Shown: positions 45,980 to 57,048 of the stretch, one piece after another
Layout of the letters: every line of letters starts with the position of its first letter
How positions within the stretch are numbered: position 1 is the stretch's first letter
DNA from: Desmodesmus armatus
Taxonomy: Eukaryota > Chlorophyta > Chlorophyceae > Sphaeropleales > Scenedesmaceae
Direction of reading: 5' to 3'
NCBI GenBank assembly: GCA_007449985.2
Contig: VIIQ02000589.1
Coordinates: 248,001 to 312,000, forward strand
DNA: 64,000 nt
The notes under the pieces: generated by a model
What the model was told of the DNA's origin: nothing
Databases searched by the model: none
What the model saw: only the letters and a program-made list of their open reading frames with translations
Program-made: the position numbers and the translations under genes

Positions 45980-46644
45980 CTAGCGCGGCCTGTTGGAGGG
46001 TGACACCCTCATGGGCCTGCCCTGGTAAGGCCCTGCTGGCGCTGTCCCGTTCAACTGCCCCATCGCCGCCTCAGCATCAGGGGCGTTGACAAAGGAGATG
46101 AAGGCAAAGCCGCGGGAGGTGTTGTTCTCACGGTCACGCATCACCTGGAAGCACAGCACGACACAGCACGACACGCCATGGTCAGCACAACAAAAAAGTT
46201 CATAAGCAGTATCAGCCATTCAGCAGTGTGATTGAACACAGCATGCCAAAATGCCTTGTATGGCTTTGCTAAGACCCTTCTCAACATGCTACCGCTGACA
46301 CCTGGACGGCTGTGCACTCCCTACCACACGTGTCAGTCGAGTGCTAGAGACCAAGTCATCATGACCCAAAAGTGGGTCGCGCAGTGCAGCAGCAACCCTC
46401 AGGCCACCAACCCATCATGCACTCATCCTCACCTGGATGTGCACGACAGGCCCGAAAGCGCCAAAGGTCTGCTGCAGGGCCGCCTCGTCCACAGTGGCAG
46501 CCAAGTTGCCGATGTACAGAGCGCGCGTGGGCCCCTCAGGAGCAACCGGGCTGCTGACAGAGCCCCTCTCAGGCCCTGAGCCCTGCTGCTGCAGCTGCAT
46601 GTACTGCTGCTGCACAAACTGGGGTCGACCGCCGCCCCGCATGC

Positions 46645-46679
<35 letters not shown>

Positions 46680-49600
46680 GGGTCCATGCTAGTGACGTAG
46701 CCGCTGGGCATCCTACTGCTGCTGCTACCGTATGCCGCAGCGGCAGCAGCGCTAGGGGTGCTGCTGTGGTCGGCGGCGGGGGCTGTGACAGAGCTGCTGC
46801 CATCGCCGCGGGAGCGCGAGGGCTTGCCGCTGCTGCTGCTGCCTGCAGCTGCCAGCCCAACCGGCACTGCAGGGGCGGGCACAGCTGCCATAGCCGGGTG
46901 CATGCCGGGCTGCAGATGCAAAAGGGAGCCAGCAAGTCACACATTGTCAGCATAGAACCGCAAGAAAAGCAAATGAATAGTGCTGCAGCCCTGTCTGTCG
47001 CCGCTTGCACTGGCGATTCGTGAAGCACTGGAGGGGTGCAGCCAGTTGATGCCCTCACGCGTGTGTGCACACATGTGCTGCTCTCACAGTGTGTGTCAAG
47101 CATTGCAGGGGTGCAGCCAATTGGTGCCTCAACATGTGTGTGCCACACACGTTGGCTGCACCCCTCCAATGCTGGACACACACTGTGAGAGCAGCACACT
47201 GCGTCAGGGTAACCGTAACAGTACTGGTGTGGCTGCCCTGCACATATTGGCTTTTGGGTGCTGTACTGCCCCATCAAGAATGTACAATCCAAGCTAGCTA
47301 ATTTCATGGCAAGCACAGCAAGCAACTCATCTCCCAGCTGTACAGAGAGGCACACACACACCTGGAAAGCCGCTGGGTAGTACCCATAAGCATAGGGCAT
47401 GTAGTGTTGGGGGTACGCCGCCATGGGCCACTGTGCAGCAGCACCACCAGGATACATCCAAAAGCCCGGATGGATGGCCATAGGCCGCGGCGCCATCATC
47501 ACCGAAGCACCAGGCACCGCAGACGACAGCGCAGCAGCTGCTCCTGCAACAGCAGGGCTACGGGGGGTCGCAGCGGTGCTGCCGCTGTCGGCAGCAGACC
47601 CTGCTGCTGCTGGTGGAGGGCCCTGATGTTGGTGCCCGCTGCTGCTACTGCTGTGGTTGCCGCCCTGCCTTGGCGGTCCGCCGTAGCTGCCCACAGTCCG
47701 CAGCTGCTGCTCGTGTGTTGCGGGCGCGTACGGCGCCGTGCCGGTTGAACTGCCCCCGGGCTGACGCCCCCCATACTGCTGCTGCTGCTGCTGAGGGACC
47801 GGCTGCTGCTGCTGCTGCTGCATGTGGCTGCTGCCTGGCCCCTGCCGAGGCAGCTGCGCCTGCGGCTGCTGCCCAGCCATGTACGGCTGCTGCTGCTGCT
47901 GCTGAGGTTCTACCGTCGGCTGCTCCTGCTGCCCTGCATAGCTGCTGGCACCCTGGTATGGCCCACCCTGGCCCCCACCCACACCACTGCCCTCCCTGTC
48001 TGTCCTGTTTCGGCTGTACCGCCCCTCCCTGGAGCTGCCCGAGCCTTGGCGCTCATACATTCCACTAGGAACCCCAGCAGGCCCAGCATACCCCCCATTG
48101 TTGTACCCGCCACGCGGCATGCGGCCGCCAAAGCCACGGGCCCCTGCACCTGCGTCCATGGGAGGGCCCCTGCCAGATGGTTCATGGCCGCCCCGATCCA
48201 TGCTATTCGAGGGAACCCCATAGCTGCTGCTGCTGCTGTTGGGGTCTTGAGGCCCCCGCTGGTGCTGCTGCTGCTGTGGCGGCTGGTGCTGCGGCTGCGG
48301 CTGCTGCTGCTGTGGCGGCTCTGGGTGGCCCCTGTCTGCCGTAGGGGGGTGACCCCAACCACCTGGCACAGCGTACTGCTGCTGACGTGGCATCATGCCC
48401 TCTGGGCCAGCAGCAGGGCCGGGGCCAGGCCCATACCCTCTCTGGCCCCTGCTGGGGCCTGATGGGCCAGCTGGAGGTGGGACCCCCATGGAGTGACCCC
48501 CTGGTGGCATGCCTGGCCCACCACGTGACTCATACGCTGAAGGCGGAGCCGGGCCAGGCGGCGGGGCCGGACCAGGTACCCCGCCCGGCCTGCGCTGCTC
48601 TGGACCCGGGCCAGCCGCGGCGGCTGCTGCTGCAGCAGCAGCTGGACCCATGCCTGCGGCATTGGGAGTGTGGGGCGCAGTGGGCGTGCTGCCTGCCATT
48701 GGCCCATTAGCCATGGGTGGGGCTGCAGGAGAGAAGCTGGGCCCCCGGTCTGACCTGCTGCGCACTGCAGGGCTGTTGCGAGACGACACGCCAGGTCGGC
48801 TGCTGCTGTTACTGGCGCCTGCTGCTGCTGGGACGGCCGCTGCTGGGCTGTAGCGCCCTGTTGACACAACAGCACACCATAAGCAGCACATGTCAGGAAC
48901 AAGCGGACACTTCTTGGTCAAATGTCGGTTTTGTACAAGATCAGAACTGTGCAGCCACCTTACAGCTGCTGTAGGCAACACCTTGATTGGTGGGTGAGTG
49001 AGTAATCATGATCCGAGGCAACCAACATGGAACGAGCATGTATATAGCACAAAGTGAGTTCTCGCAGGTGCAACAGCAGCAGCCAGCCTGCTGGACATCG
49101 CAATGCTTCTGCCTCGGCACCCCTGCGTGTCTCACCTGCTGCTGCTGCTGCCGCTGCTGCCGCTGCAGCTGCTGCTGGCTGCATGGCTGCTGCTGGCACT
49201 GCGTAGGCAGCCATGCCCTGTGCTGCCATGTGAGGCGGGAGGGGCCCCATGGCCGTGGGGATCATCTGCAAGCAGGCAGAGGCACCAGCCATGCGTTGAG
49301 CTCCATGCTGTGGCCCAAGCAAGCTCTTGGTCCCCCAAAACACAGCTGTAGCAAGCAAGTCAGGGTTGCATGCATGTACTACATGTACGCTGTATGCCAC
49401 CACAACACTCCCTGAGCAGCAAGCAGTGCTGAGCGGTGCAGGAAAACCATGACTTACAACACTGGAATGCAGGAAACTGCCTGAATCTGTCAGTCATGTC
49501 AGCACAGGCTGGTGTTGAACCTCTGACCGACTCAGCTTGGGACAGCGTGAAGAGGACCAGACATGCAGCACCTGCCTGTGCTGAGCCCACTGCTGACACA

Positions 49601-52600
49601 ACAACAGCAGCAGCAGCCACCCCTACCTGTTGGTAAGCAATTGGGTACGGCACAGGTCCCACGGGCATCATGCCTGGCCGCATCCACATGGGAGGCATGC
49701 CTGCAGGAACGGCTGGCATCATGCCCCATGGGGTGGGAACCACCTGCAAACAAACAGCAGCAGCGCACGGAGATGTCAAGCAAAGGTCACAAGCACTGCT
49801 GTCAGCACAGCAAATCGCACAGCAGGGCCAGCTGTGTCAGCAACAACACCAACAGCTACTGGTGCTGGCTGGCACTGCATATGTCAAGCCACCAGTCATG
49901 ATGACAAATGCGCTGTTGCTTGCCACGGTGGTGTTACAAACATGCTCATGGAACCCGGCTAGCTGTTCCTAGCTAGCAGCACAAACACAGATGGCTACCG
50001 CCAATTACGGCCGCAACAGTATTAACAGCCAGCAAACTCACCGCTGGCGCCCCTTCTTGTGCGACAGGGCTGTCAGCTGCGCCTGCAGGCACAGCAGCCA
50101 CAGGGCTGTCACGCGGCCTGTAGCCCCCCTGGTAGGGAGACTGCATGCGGCCCTCCCTGTTGCGGCCACCACGGCTCCTGCCTGGAAGGGTGCCCTCACG
50201 GCTGGGAACACCCTCCTGCACAGGTCAACACATGCAGCAGGGCAATTGCAGCAGCAAAACATTCGTTTGTGGTGGTCAACATACATGTTATTCAGTTGAT
50301 ATTCGTCGCGCCATCTCTAGCAATGCATCCAAACGGCGATGAAAATGTGCTGAAACTGTGTCAACTTCAAGAATGAGTGCCGTATCGTGCGCAGGCGCTT
50401 GCTGATTGCGCCTGACTACTATTGCCAGCATACACTGATGCTATCACTATACCACCACGGCTGCGCACTTGAACCCATGCATGCCCACCACTCTCACCAG
50501 TGCTCCCTCTATGCCGCTGCTGCTGTTCGCCAGCGGCTCGCCGCCCCATCCCTGCTGCCTGCTGTTGCGGGGCCACTGGGGTCCATTGTTGCCAATAGAC
50601 ATGTCAGCACCGTTGGCCTGCCGGCGCTGCGGCGGACAGCAGCAGGGCAGTATGAACAACAGCAGGCAGCAACATGGCGTCAGCAACAAGCGGTCTGTGT
50701 GTACACAGTGCGACCCGGAACGAGCCCGGCACTGGTGCTGAATGCGCTGCTGTACAGCCATTGCCCAAGTTGCAAATGCTGGCTGGCCGATGTCCTGCTC
50801 AATACCTGGTACCCAGACAGCTGATTTCGATATGTGACTTGTTTACGGTGTCGCTGCCACTGTTGATACCCAGCAGTCACCAGCACACGGACAACCTCCA
50901 CAAGCACACAGCCAGTTGGAGTCGCACTGCATGCCCCACTCACCACGTCCTGCCCTTTGTACTTGGGTGCAGTTGTGTTGCTGCTGCTGCTGCGCTCCGG
51001 CTGCTGTTGGGCTGGCTGCGCCTGCGGCTGCTGCTGCTGCAACACCTGTGGCTGCTGCTGTGGCTGCTGTGGCTGCTGCTTGTTCACCTGCAGGCTCAGC
51101 ACGTGACCTGAAACACCACACGTGGAGACACAGCACATGCGTTGCGGCAGCGTCAGCACAAAAAGGACAGGTCTTGTATGTGACTGACGCGACTAGAATA
51201 AACCCAACTGCCGACGTGCAGGCATGCACGTTCCACCAACAGGAATGGGTGCTACCGCAGGACTGGCATGTGTGCCTTTTTGGCCTCGCAACAAGTCAGT
51301 AACAGCTTCAGTACAGTAGTGACTAAGCTTAGTGGCTGAGTGAGTGACGCGTCGGCAAAGGCAATTTGACATGGGTTTCAGCCCACACGCATTGTTCAAA
51401 GGCAGGCACTCCTAAACCCAGACATGCTGCCCTTACCCTGCTCAGTCCCGACCAGCAGCAGGCTTGCACCGTGCCACACCAGGGCCTTGACGGGGTCTGG
51501 TGTCTTCTCACTCTCACTGACGTTTGCTGCTGCCACGTTGTTGACCAAACCGTCTACGATGCCATTGCCCTTGAAGGCTGTGACGTCATGCACCAGACAC
51601 TGCCCGTTGTCAGCAGCACTCGCCTGCAGTGTGCCAGCACCAGCACAGGACCTCTTGTTGAATCAAGGAGTGCTGGCTGCACCACAGCAGGGGCTGACAC
51701 GCTTGTCGTGCTCAGCCTACACCTTGGCCGACAATTGCATGAATCCCCTGATGACAGGGTGATGCTTGCAGATTGAGGGCGCACAACATGCAATGTGTGC
51801 GTGCGTCCGCCTGACACATTTGTGCTGTATGACTCACCAGAAGTGTCCCAGAGGGTTGGAAGGCCAGGCAAGTCACTTGTGCACCCTGGTTGAATCCGAT
51901 GCACACAAAACTCTCAATCTTGCCATCCTTGATATCCAACACATCCCTGAACATCAGGACACACGCAGCACAGCACGGCACAGCACGGCAGCAGCTCACT
52001 TTGACCGAACGATTTGAAACGACCTGCACCTGTGCAACTGCAGGAACGCGAGCTGTTGGACAGAGATGCAGTGGTCGACTTGCACAACAGTCCACTGGCT
52101 CACTGCAACCCAGGTCAGAGTGAGTTTCTTCAGGAAATACTTGCTGTCTGATTTCAAGCCTTGGCATGTTGTCCGATTGATGTTCCGTTTCACATCAAAC
52201 GCAAAACATGCCAAAGCTTGGAATCAGCAAGCACCTCCTGAGGAAGACCACCATTGCCTGTGATGGGTGACCACCATAACAGTGTACAAGCGCAGACAAG
52301 AACGCCAACTAGCCTGCACCAAAACTACCAATTGACTCGTGGTTACAGCCTTCTGCTACCAATCAACACTACAGCCGCCCTGCCTCGTAGGTGCCTGCAA
52401 GTGCCGTCAATCAACCAAATCTGGCAGCCGCCCCCCGTTGCCAATATGATGAACCCCCTCAGTCACTCACCAAACCAGCACGTCATTCCCAGCTGCTGCA
52501 GCCAGCAGCCTGCTGCTGGCATCCCATGCAAGCTCTACAACCTGCAGGACAACCAGCAACAGTCCAGACAGGGGATTGGGCTGGCAGGTGTGTGCTGATC

Positions 52601-54191
52601 ACCACAGCCAAGGGTATGCAAGCATGTCACGATGCATGTTCCGCTTGCCAGCTGCATTGGCCCCCTCCATTGTCTTGATGACCACAGGTTGATGCTTAGT
52701 GCATAGGTCTGTGCCCTGCTGATGATGATGGCCTCGGTTGACAAGCAGCAGGGATTGTGCAAAGGGTTTCTGTCACAGGCTTCCAGTAGTCATCTTGATT
52801 GCCTTGCTTTGTCTAATTCTGGGACGCACCTGTGCATCAAACCCGTCAGATAAATTTAGCAATGGATCCATGCTGTCCTCATCCTGCGTGTCCCACACTT
52901 GCACCTGCAGCATGCAAGAAGCGGACAACATAGGCACAGCAATAGCAGCAACATGTGAGCACACTTCAGCGCATTCAGAACGTGAAGGAGTTGGCGCGTG
53001 TGATGAACAGTGGGTGCAACACGCTTGTAGTGCCTGCTGCTGTTGCACACCAGTAACTTCGCTGCTGCTCAACCTTACCCCCGCCCAATGGACATCGCCA
53101 GTAGCAGCTTCTGTACCCTCTGCCATGCGCACAAAGAGTGGCACCAATACCCTTCACACTATCTAGGGTACACCCCCTTGCCACCGTCAGAGGCCCCTGC
53201 TCACCGCTCCGTTGTCACACGCTGCTGCGATGAACTTGCCATTGGGCGAGGTGGCAATGTGGCGGATGGGGGCCTTGTTGCTGGCTGCAAACGTGCGCAG
53301 CTCCTTATACTGCTCCTGTGTGACGTTCCACACAGTGATCTCCTCGCCGGAGCACGCGAGCACCTCATTCTCACCCAGCCAGCTCAGCTGCTGCAGCTGT
53401 GCATCGCCGCCGCTGTCTGCACCCAGCGTGTGCAGGTGCTCGCCGCCAGCGCCAAACAGACACAGCAGCCTGCGGCAGAACACAAGCAGCACACATCGCC
53501 CAGGGGTAAGCATGGAACAAAGCACAGCCGCGTGAGAATCCCATAGTGGCATTGGCTGCCCTGAAGCGCCTACGCCACATTTCACGGCGCCCCCCTGCCC
53601 ACACACACAACCTGCAGCCGCTGGGGTTCAGCCCATAGGGCGTGGTGACAGCTGCTGAAGCTGCCCAAAGCAGAGTCTACTGACAGTGTGGCGATGCGGG
53701 CGGCAAGGTCTCACGCACAACAGCCAGCTGCGTCCCATCGCAAGCCAAGCTGCTACCTGCTGCCCAACTGCCTTGCCCACCAGTCCAGCTTCAAGGCCCA
53801 CCCACCTGCCGCTGGTTGCTGCGACGAAGCCTGCCTTTGAGCAGGCCACCTCCTGCACTGCCAAGTCTGTGTTGCCCTCCGCCTGTGGGAACTGCGTTGA
53901 GCAGACCTCATCCCCCGTGTCCACCTGCCACCACTTGAGGAAGCCATCAGAGCCCCCTGATACGACATCGGTGCCCTTGCTGGTAAAGCTGGCTGCTGTG
54001 ACACCGGATCCTGCCTGGATTTCCTTCTTCAACGCAAGTGATGGTGGGGGGTCGAACAGGAGCACCCTGCTGGAGGTGCTGACTGCCACCTTGCCCTTGC
54101 TGGACAGGGATATGGAGGTCACAGGACCTCCAGCAACAGCTGACCATGTCTTTTCCAGCTCAGGCTGCCACGATGCCTTACTTTCAGCCAT
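45980..54191 (-). CDS. WD40-repeat protein fused to long low-complexity region and C-terminal RRM
   Basis: Minus-strand exons: 53806-54191, 53205-53469, 52830-52904, 52471-52541, one unresolved exon between 52260 and 51990, 51838-51946, 51437-51623, 50944-51107, 50498-50626, 50042-50215, 49627-49743, 49136-49265, 47362-48857, 46433-46909, 45980-46144. All phases agree, and without the unresolved exon they total 1,314 residues. Residues 1 to about 400 form WD40 blades (GSDGFLKWWQVDTGDE, ITVWNVTQEQY, HIATSPNGKFIAAACDNGA, VQVWDTQDED, CLAFQPSG, LLLVGTEQGHVLSLQV). Next come about 800 residues rich in Gln, Pro, Gly, Ala and Met, prion-like in composition. The last 90 residues are one RRM: RNP2 ALYIGNL and RNP1 RGFAFISF. 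It is presumably an RNA-binding scaffold. The main alternative is two adjacent genes, but the exon 51437-51623 / 50944-51107 junction completes a WD blade straight into the Gln-rich region. Confidence 0.72.
46643..46678. repeat. (CTG)n run coding poly-Gln before the RRM
   Basis: About eleven CTG triplets on the plus strand encode a Gln run in exon 46433-46909 of the WD40-RRM gene. Confidence 0.9.
47075..47197. repeat. Long-stem hairpin in intron of the WD40-RRM gene
   Basis: Arms of about 46 nt (47075-47120 and 47152-47197) are complementary with two mismatches, separated by a loop of about 30 nt. It lies wholly inside intron 46910-47361. A third, partial copy of the arm sits at 47022-47050 in direct orientation. 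Confidence 0.8.
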
Positions 54192-55552
54192 GCTGTGTCC
54201 TGCAGCACGATTGCATCAGCAATGCGGCAAATGCATTGGTTGTGGCCCCGCCGCAGGATCAGCGTAGACTGGTAAAGTTCATCAAAGACACAACAACCAC
54301 CATGAGGCCGGCCTACGTCTTGGTCAGCTGGCCACGACACACACCTGAAGGGGAAGTATGCGAGAGCCTGCTGTCGCCAGGAAGGAGCAGCTGCAAGTCT
54401 TAGTCGCTGACGTGTCCCATTGAATCCTCCCTCTGAAAGGGCAGAGCCTGTCTGCTGCTTCTGTTCTGCCTTGAAGAGCGAGGACGCCTGTCTTTCTGTC
54501 GCTGTGCAACGCCTGGTCGTCTGCTTCCGAAGCTATGTGTTCAACAGAGAAAGCGTGTTGCTGTTATGAACCAGCCTACATCACCGCTGCATACCCACGC
54601 CAGCAATGCAGACAGAGAAACTCAGATCCAGAAGTCAAGCGGAGAGCACCGCTCTCAAAACACCGCTCTCGCTCCGTCAATGTGCAATGCATTGCATGAC
54701 AGGACCGTGATTTCACATTTCGGAGCTTGGAACAGACGCTCGACACAGCTTTAAACCACGGGCCCCCCTTGAAAGTTTGTGCCGGGACACTAGAAATGGT
54801 GCACTAGCGTTATTGAGAGGCAAGGGCCTTGTAAGGCCTGTAAAGCAGCGAAGAGCACGGCAGGCGTATCACTCACAGGGGTAGGCAGTCGAACTTGCAC
54901 TCACCTCCAGGTTTGTTGCAGGCTCACAATCCATCTAGCTGAAACAAACGGTCAAGCCGTCACTGCATGATGTGGGGCATTTCCTCCACCGACACCACAC
55001 ACCCTTTGGAGGGGCAGGGGTACCAGTAATCAACCAGGGGGAAGTGGTGAAGGCATCCTCGCTGCCTCATTGGTATTTTGTGGTGAAATCAGCACTTAGT
55101 AAAATTCCCTGTGTCGCTCTCCTCAGCTTTTACACAATTGGCGAACTTGCACCGCCTGCACTCAGGCACTCACACTGGACTTTCCTGCTGGACCCATGAG
55201 TGTGCACACAGGGGGGGGGATTCAGGGCAACGAGGGCTTGTCATTGAAATGTCGGCAAACTGAAGCTTTCCGTACAATGTATTGACAAAAGTCGTTTGCC
55301 TTCGTGAAAGCGAAAATCTTGCAGTTACCAACCATCGCAGTCACCCACCATGTGACACATGCCTGGCCCTGCGAGGCAGAGAGCAGATACAGGTAGCTCA
55401 TCAATTGTTCAAGCAGCTCAACCCTTGTCGTCCCGCTGGTGCATACCGTATCTCGATAGATCAGATCACATTCAACATCCAAACGTCTGTTTGCGCGGCC
55501 TAGATGCAATCAATCACCTGGCTGTAGGTTGAAAGCTGCAGGTTTTATCGCT
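54192..55552. promoter_or_regulatory. Upstream region between divergent WD40-RRM and PPIL3 genes
   Basis: The two start codons are 1.36 kb apart and point away from each other. No gene was recognised between them. A short direct repeat, CACCGCTCTC, occurs twice near 54648-54670. Confidence 0.5.
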
Positions 55553-57048
55553 ATGGTGAGCCGCGAGACAGTTCAAGCCACTGCAGCACAGCAGTAGCTG
55601 CTGTCAGCCCAGCAGCAGCACTCATCAACACCTCTGTGCTGAGCTGGTGTGGCTGTCGTGCAGAGTGTCACGTTGCACACCAACCTGGGTGACATGAAGC
55701 TGGAGCTGTTTTGTGAACAGGTGGGGTGCATAGGTGGCCGCATCTGGGGGCGCCAACATGCCCTCACCAGCAGCACAACATCCACATCCACCATGTTTCC
55801 TGCAACTGCAGCTCAAAGTCAAGATCAGAGTCAGTCACATACTGTTTTTGATTCTGGACCTGTGGTGTCTCAGTGACGGTCGTCTGGTTCAGCCACAGTA
55901 GTGCACAGAAGAACCGCAGTGTAGATGCCTCCACACTCGAGCAGCAACAGCAGCAACACCTGGTGTTGTGAGCAGCGTCTGCCTCCGTAACCTCACCCCC
56001 GGCCCTGCTGTGTGCTGGCCGGACCCTTTCCAAACCCTGTCCTGCAGGCGCCCAGAGCATGCGAGAACTTCCTAGCCCTGTGCGCCAGCAACTACTATGA
56101 CGGTGTTGTATTCCACAGGAACATCAAGGGGTTCATGATCCAGGGAGGTGAGCAGCAGTAATCTCTTGTTTTGCTTATCAGCCACGGCTTGAGCGTGCAG
56201 CAGCATGTCCAGCACACATTGCAGGACAGCACGCAACCAAGCAACGTCTTGGTCCTATTGCAGCCGCCAAAGCCCCCTTGTCTACCACCGTACCACCGTA
56301 TCATGGCAGTGAAGAGGTTTCGATCTGATGCAACAGCACTGTCCTCCATTCAAGTGCTGTTGCCAATCGAATGATGTTGACAGCCGGCCGCCTTGACATG
56401 CCAACCCACCCCGCAGGTGACCCCACAGGCACAGGCAAGGGCGGCAAGTCCATCTTCCCAACACCCAATGGCAAGTTTGCTGATGAAATCAACGACTCCC
56501 TGAAGCACAACAAGCGCGGCATTATGTCAATGGCCAACAGCGGGCCCAACACCAATGGCAGTCAGTTCTTCATTACCTACAAGCCACAGAGCCATCTCAA
56601 CGGAAAGTACACAGGTGGGCGTTACATGCCAACTGGTTGAACCACAGTGCGGCAGCCATCACAGTATCTTGTTGCTTTCGCACAAGCTCGTGGCTGGGCG
56701 GTTCAGCACATCGTTGTCTGCCAATATCACACTGCTCACGCCACTCGCACCATAGCAGCTCTCAGGCCAAACTGCTCACAATGACTGCTGTCACCATGTG
56801 ACTGCTGATGAGTGTGCATGACTTGTTGTGCCTAGACCTTACCAAGGTAGTACGGGGCCTGCTGAATGTGTGTGTGCTGCATCGGATGCCCACCGCTTTT
56901 CATGCCATGTGCAGTGTTTGGTCAGGTCATTGATGGCATGGACACACTGGACAAGATGGAGAAGGTGCCAGTGGATGCCTCAGACAAGCCCAAGCAGGAG
57001 CTCAGGATCAACCGCATCACGATACACGCCAACCCGCTGGCGGGCTGA
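55553..57048 (+). CDS. PPIL3: PPIL3-type cyclophilin (peptidyl-prolyl isomerase)
   Basis: Five coding exons, 55553-55555, 55664-55720, 56048-56147, 56417-56614 and 56915-57048, join in phase to 163 residues. The first coding exon is only the ATG. The product begins [18 protein letters not shown] like human PPIL3 and plant CYP18-1, and continues [75 protein letters not shown], ending [10 protein letters not shown]. The catalytic Arg in FHRN and the FxxxQ part of the active site (FMIQGGD) are present. PPIL3 is a single-domain nuclear cyclophilin found with spliceosomal complexes. No signal or transit peptide is present, which fits nuclear/cytosolic location. Confidence 0.94.

Noticed and set aside
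45485..46003. 172-codon plus-strand frame with Cys-rich repeats
   Set aside because: Its repeats come from the 66-bp DNA tandem array, and its end overlaps the confirmed RRM exon of the opposite strand.
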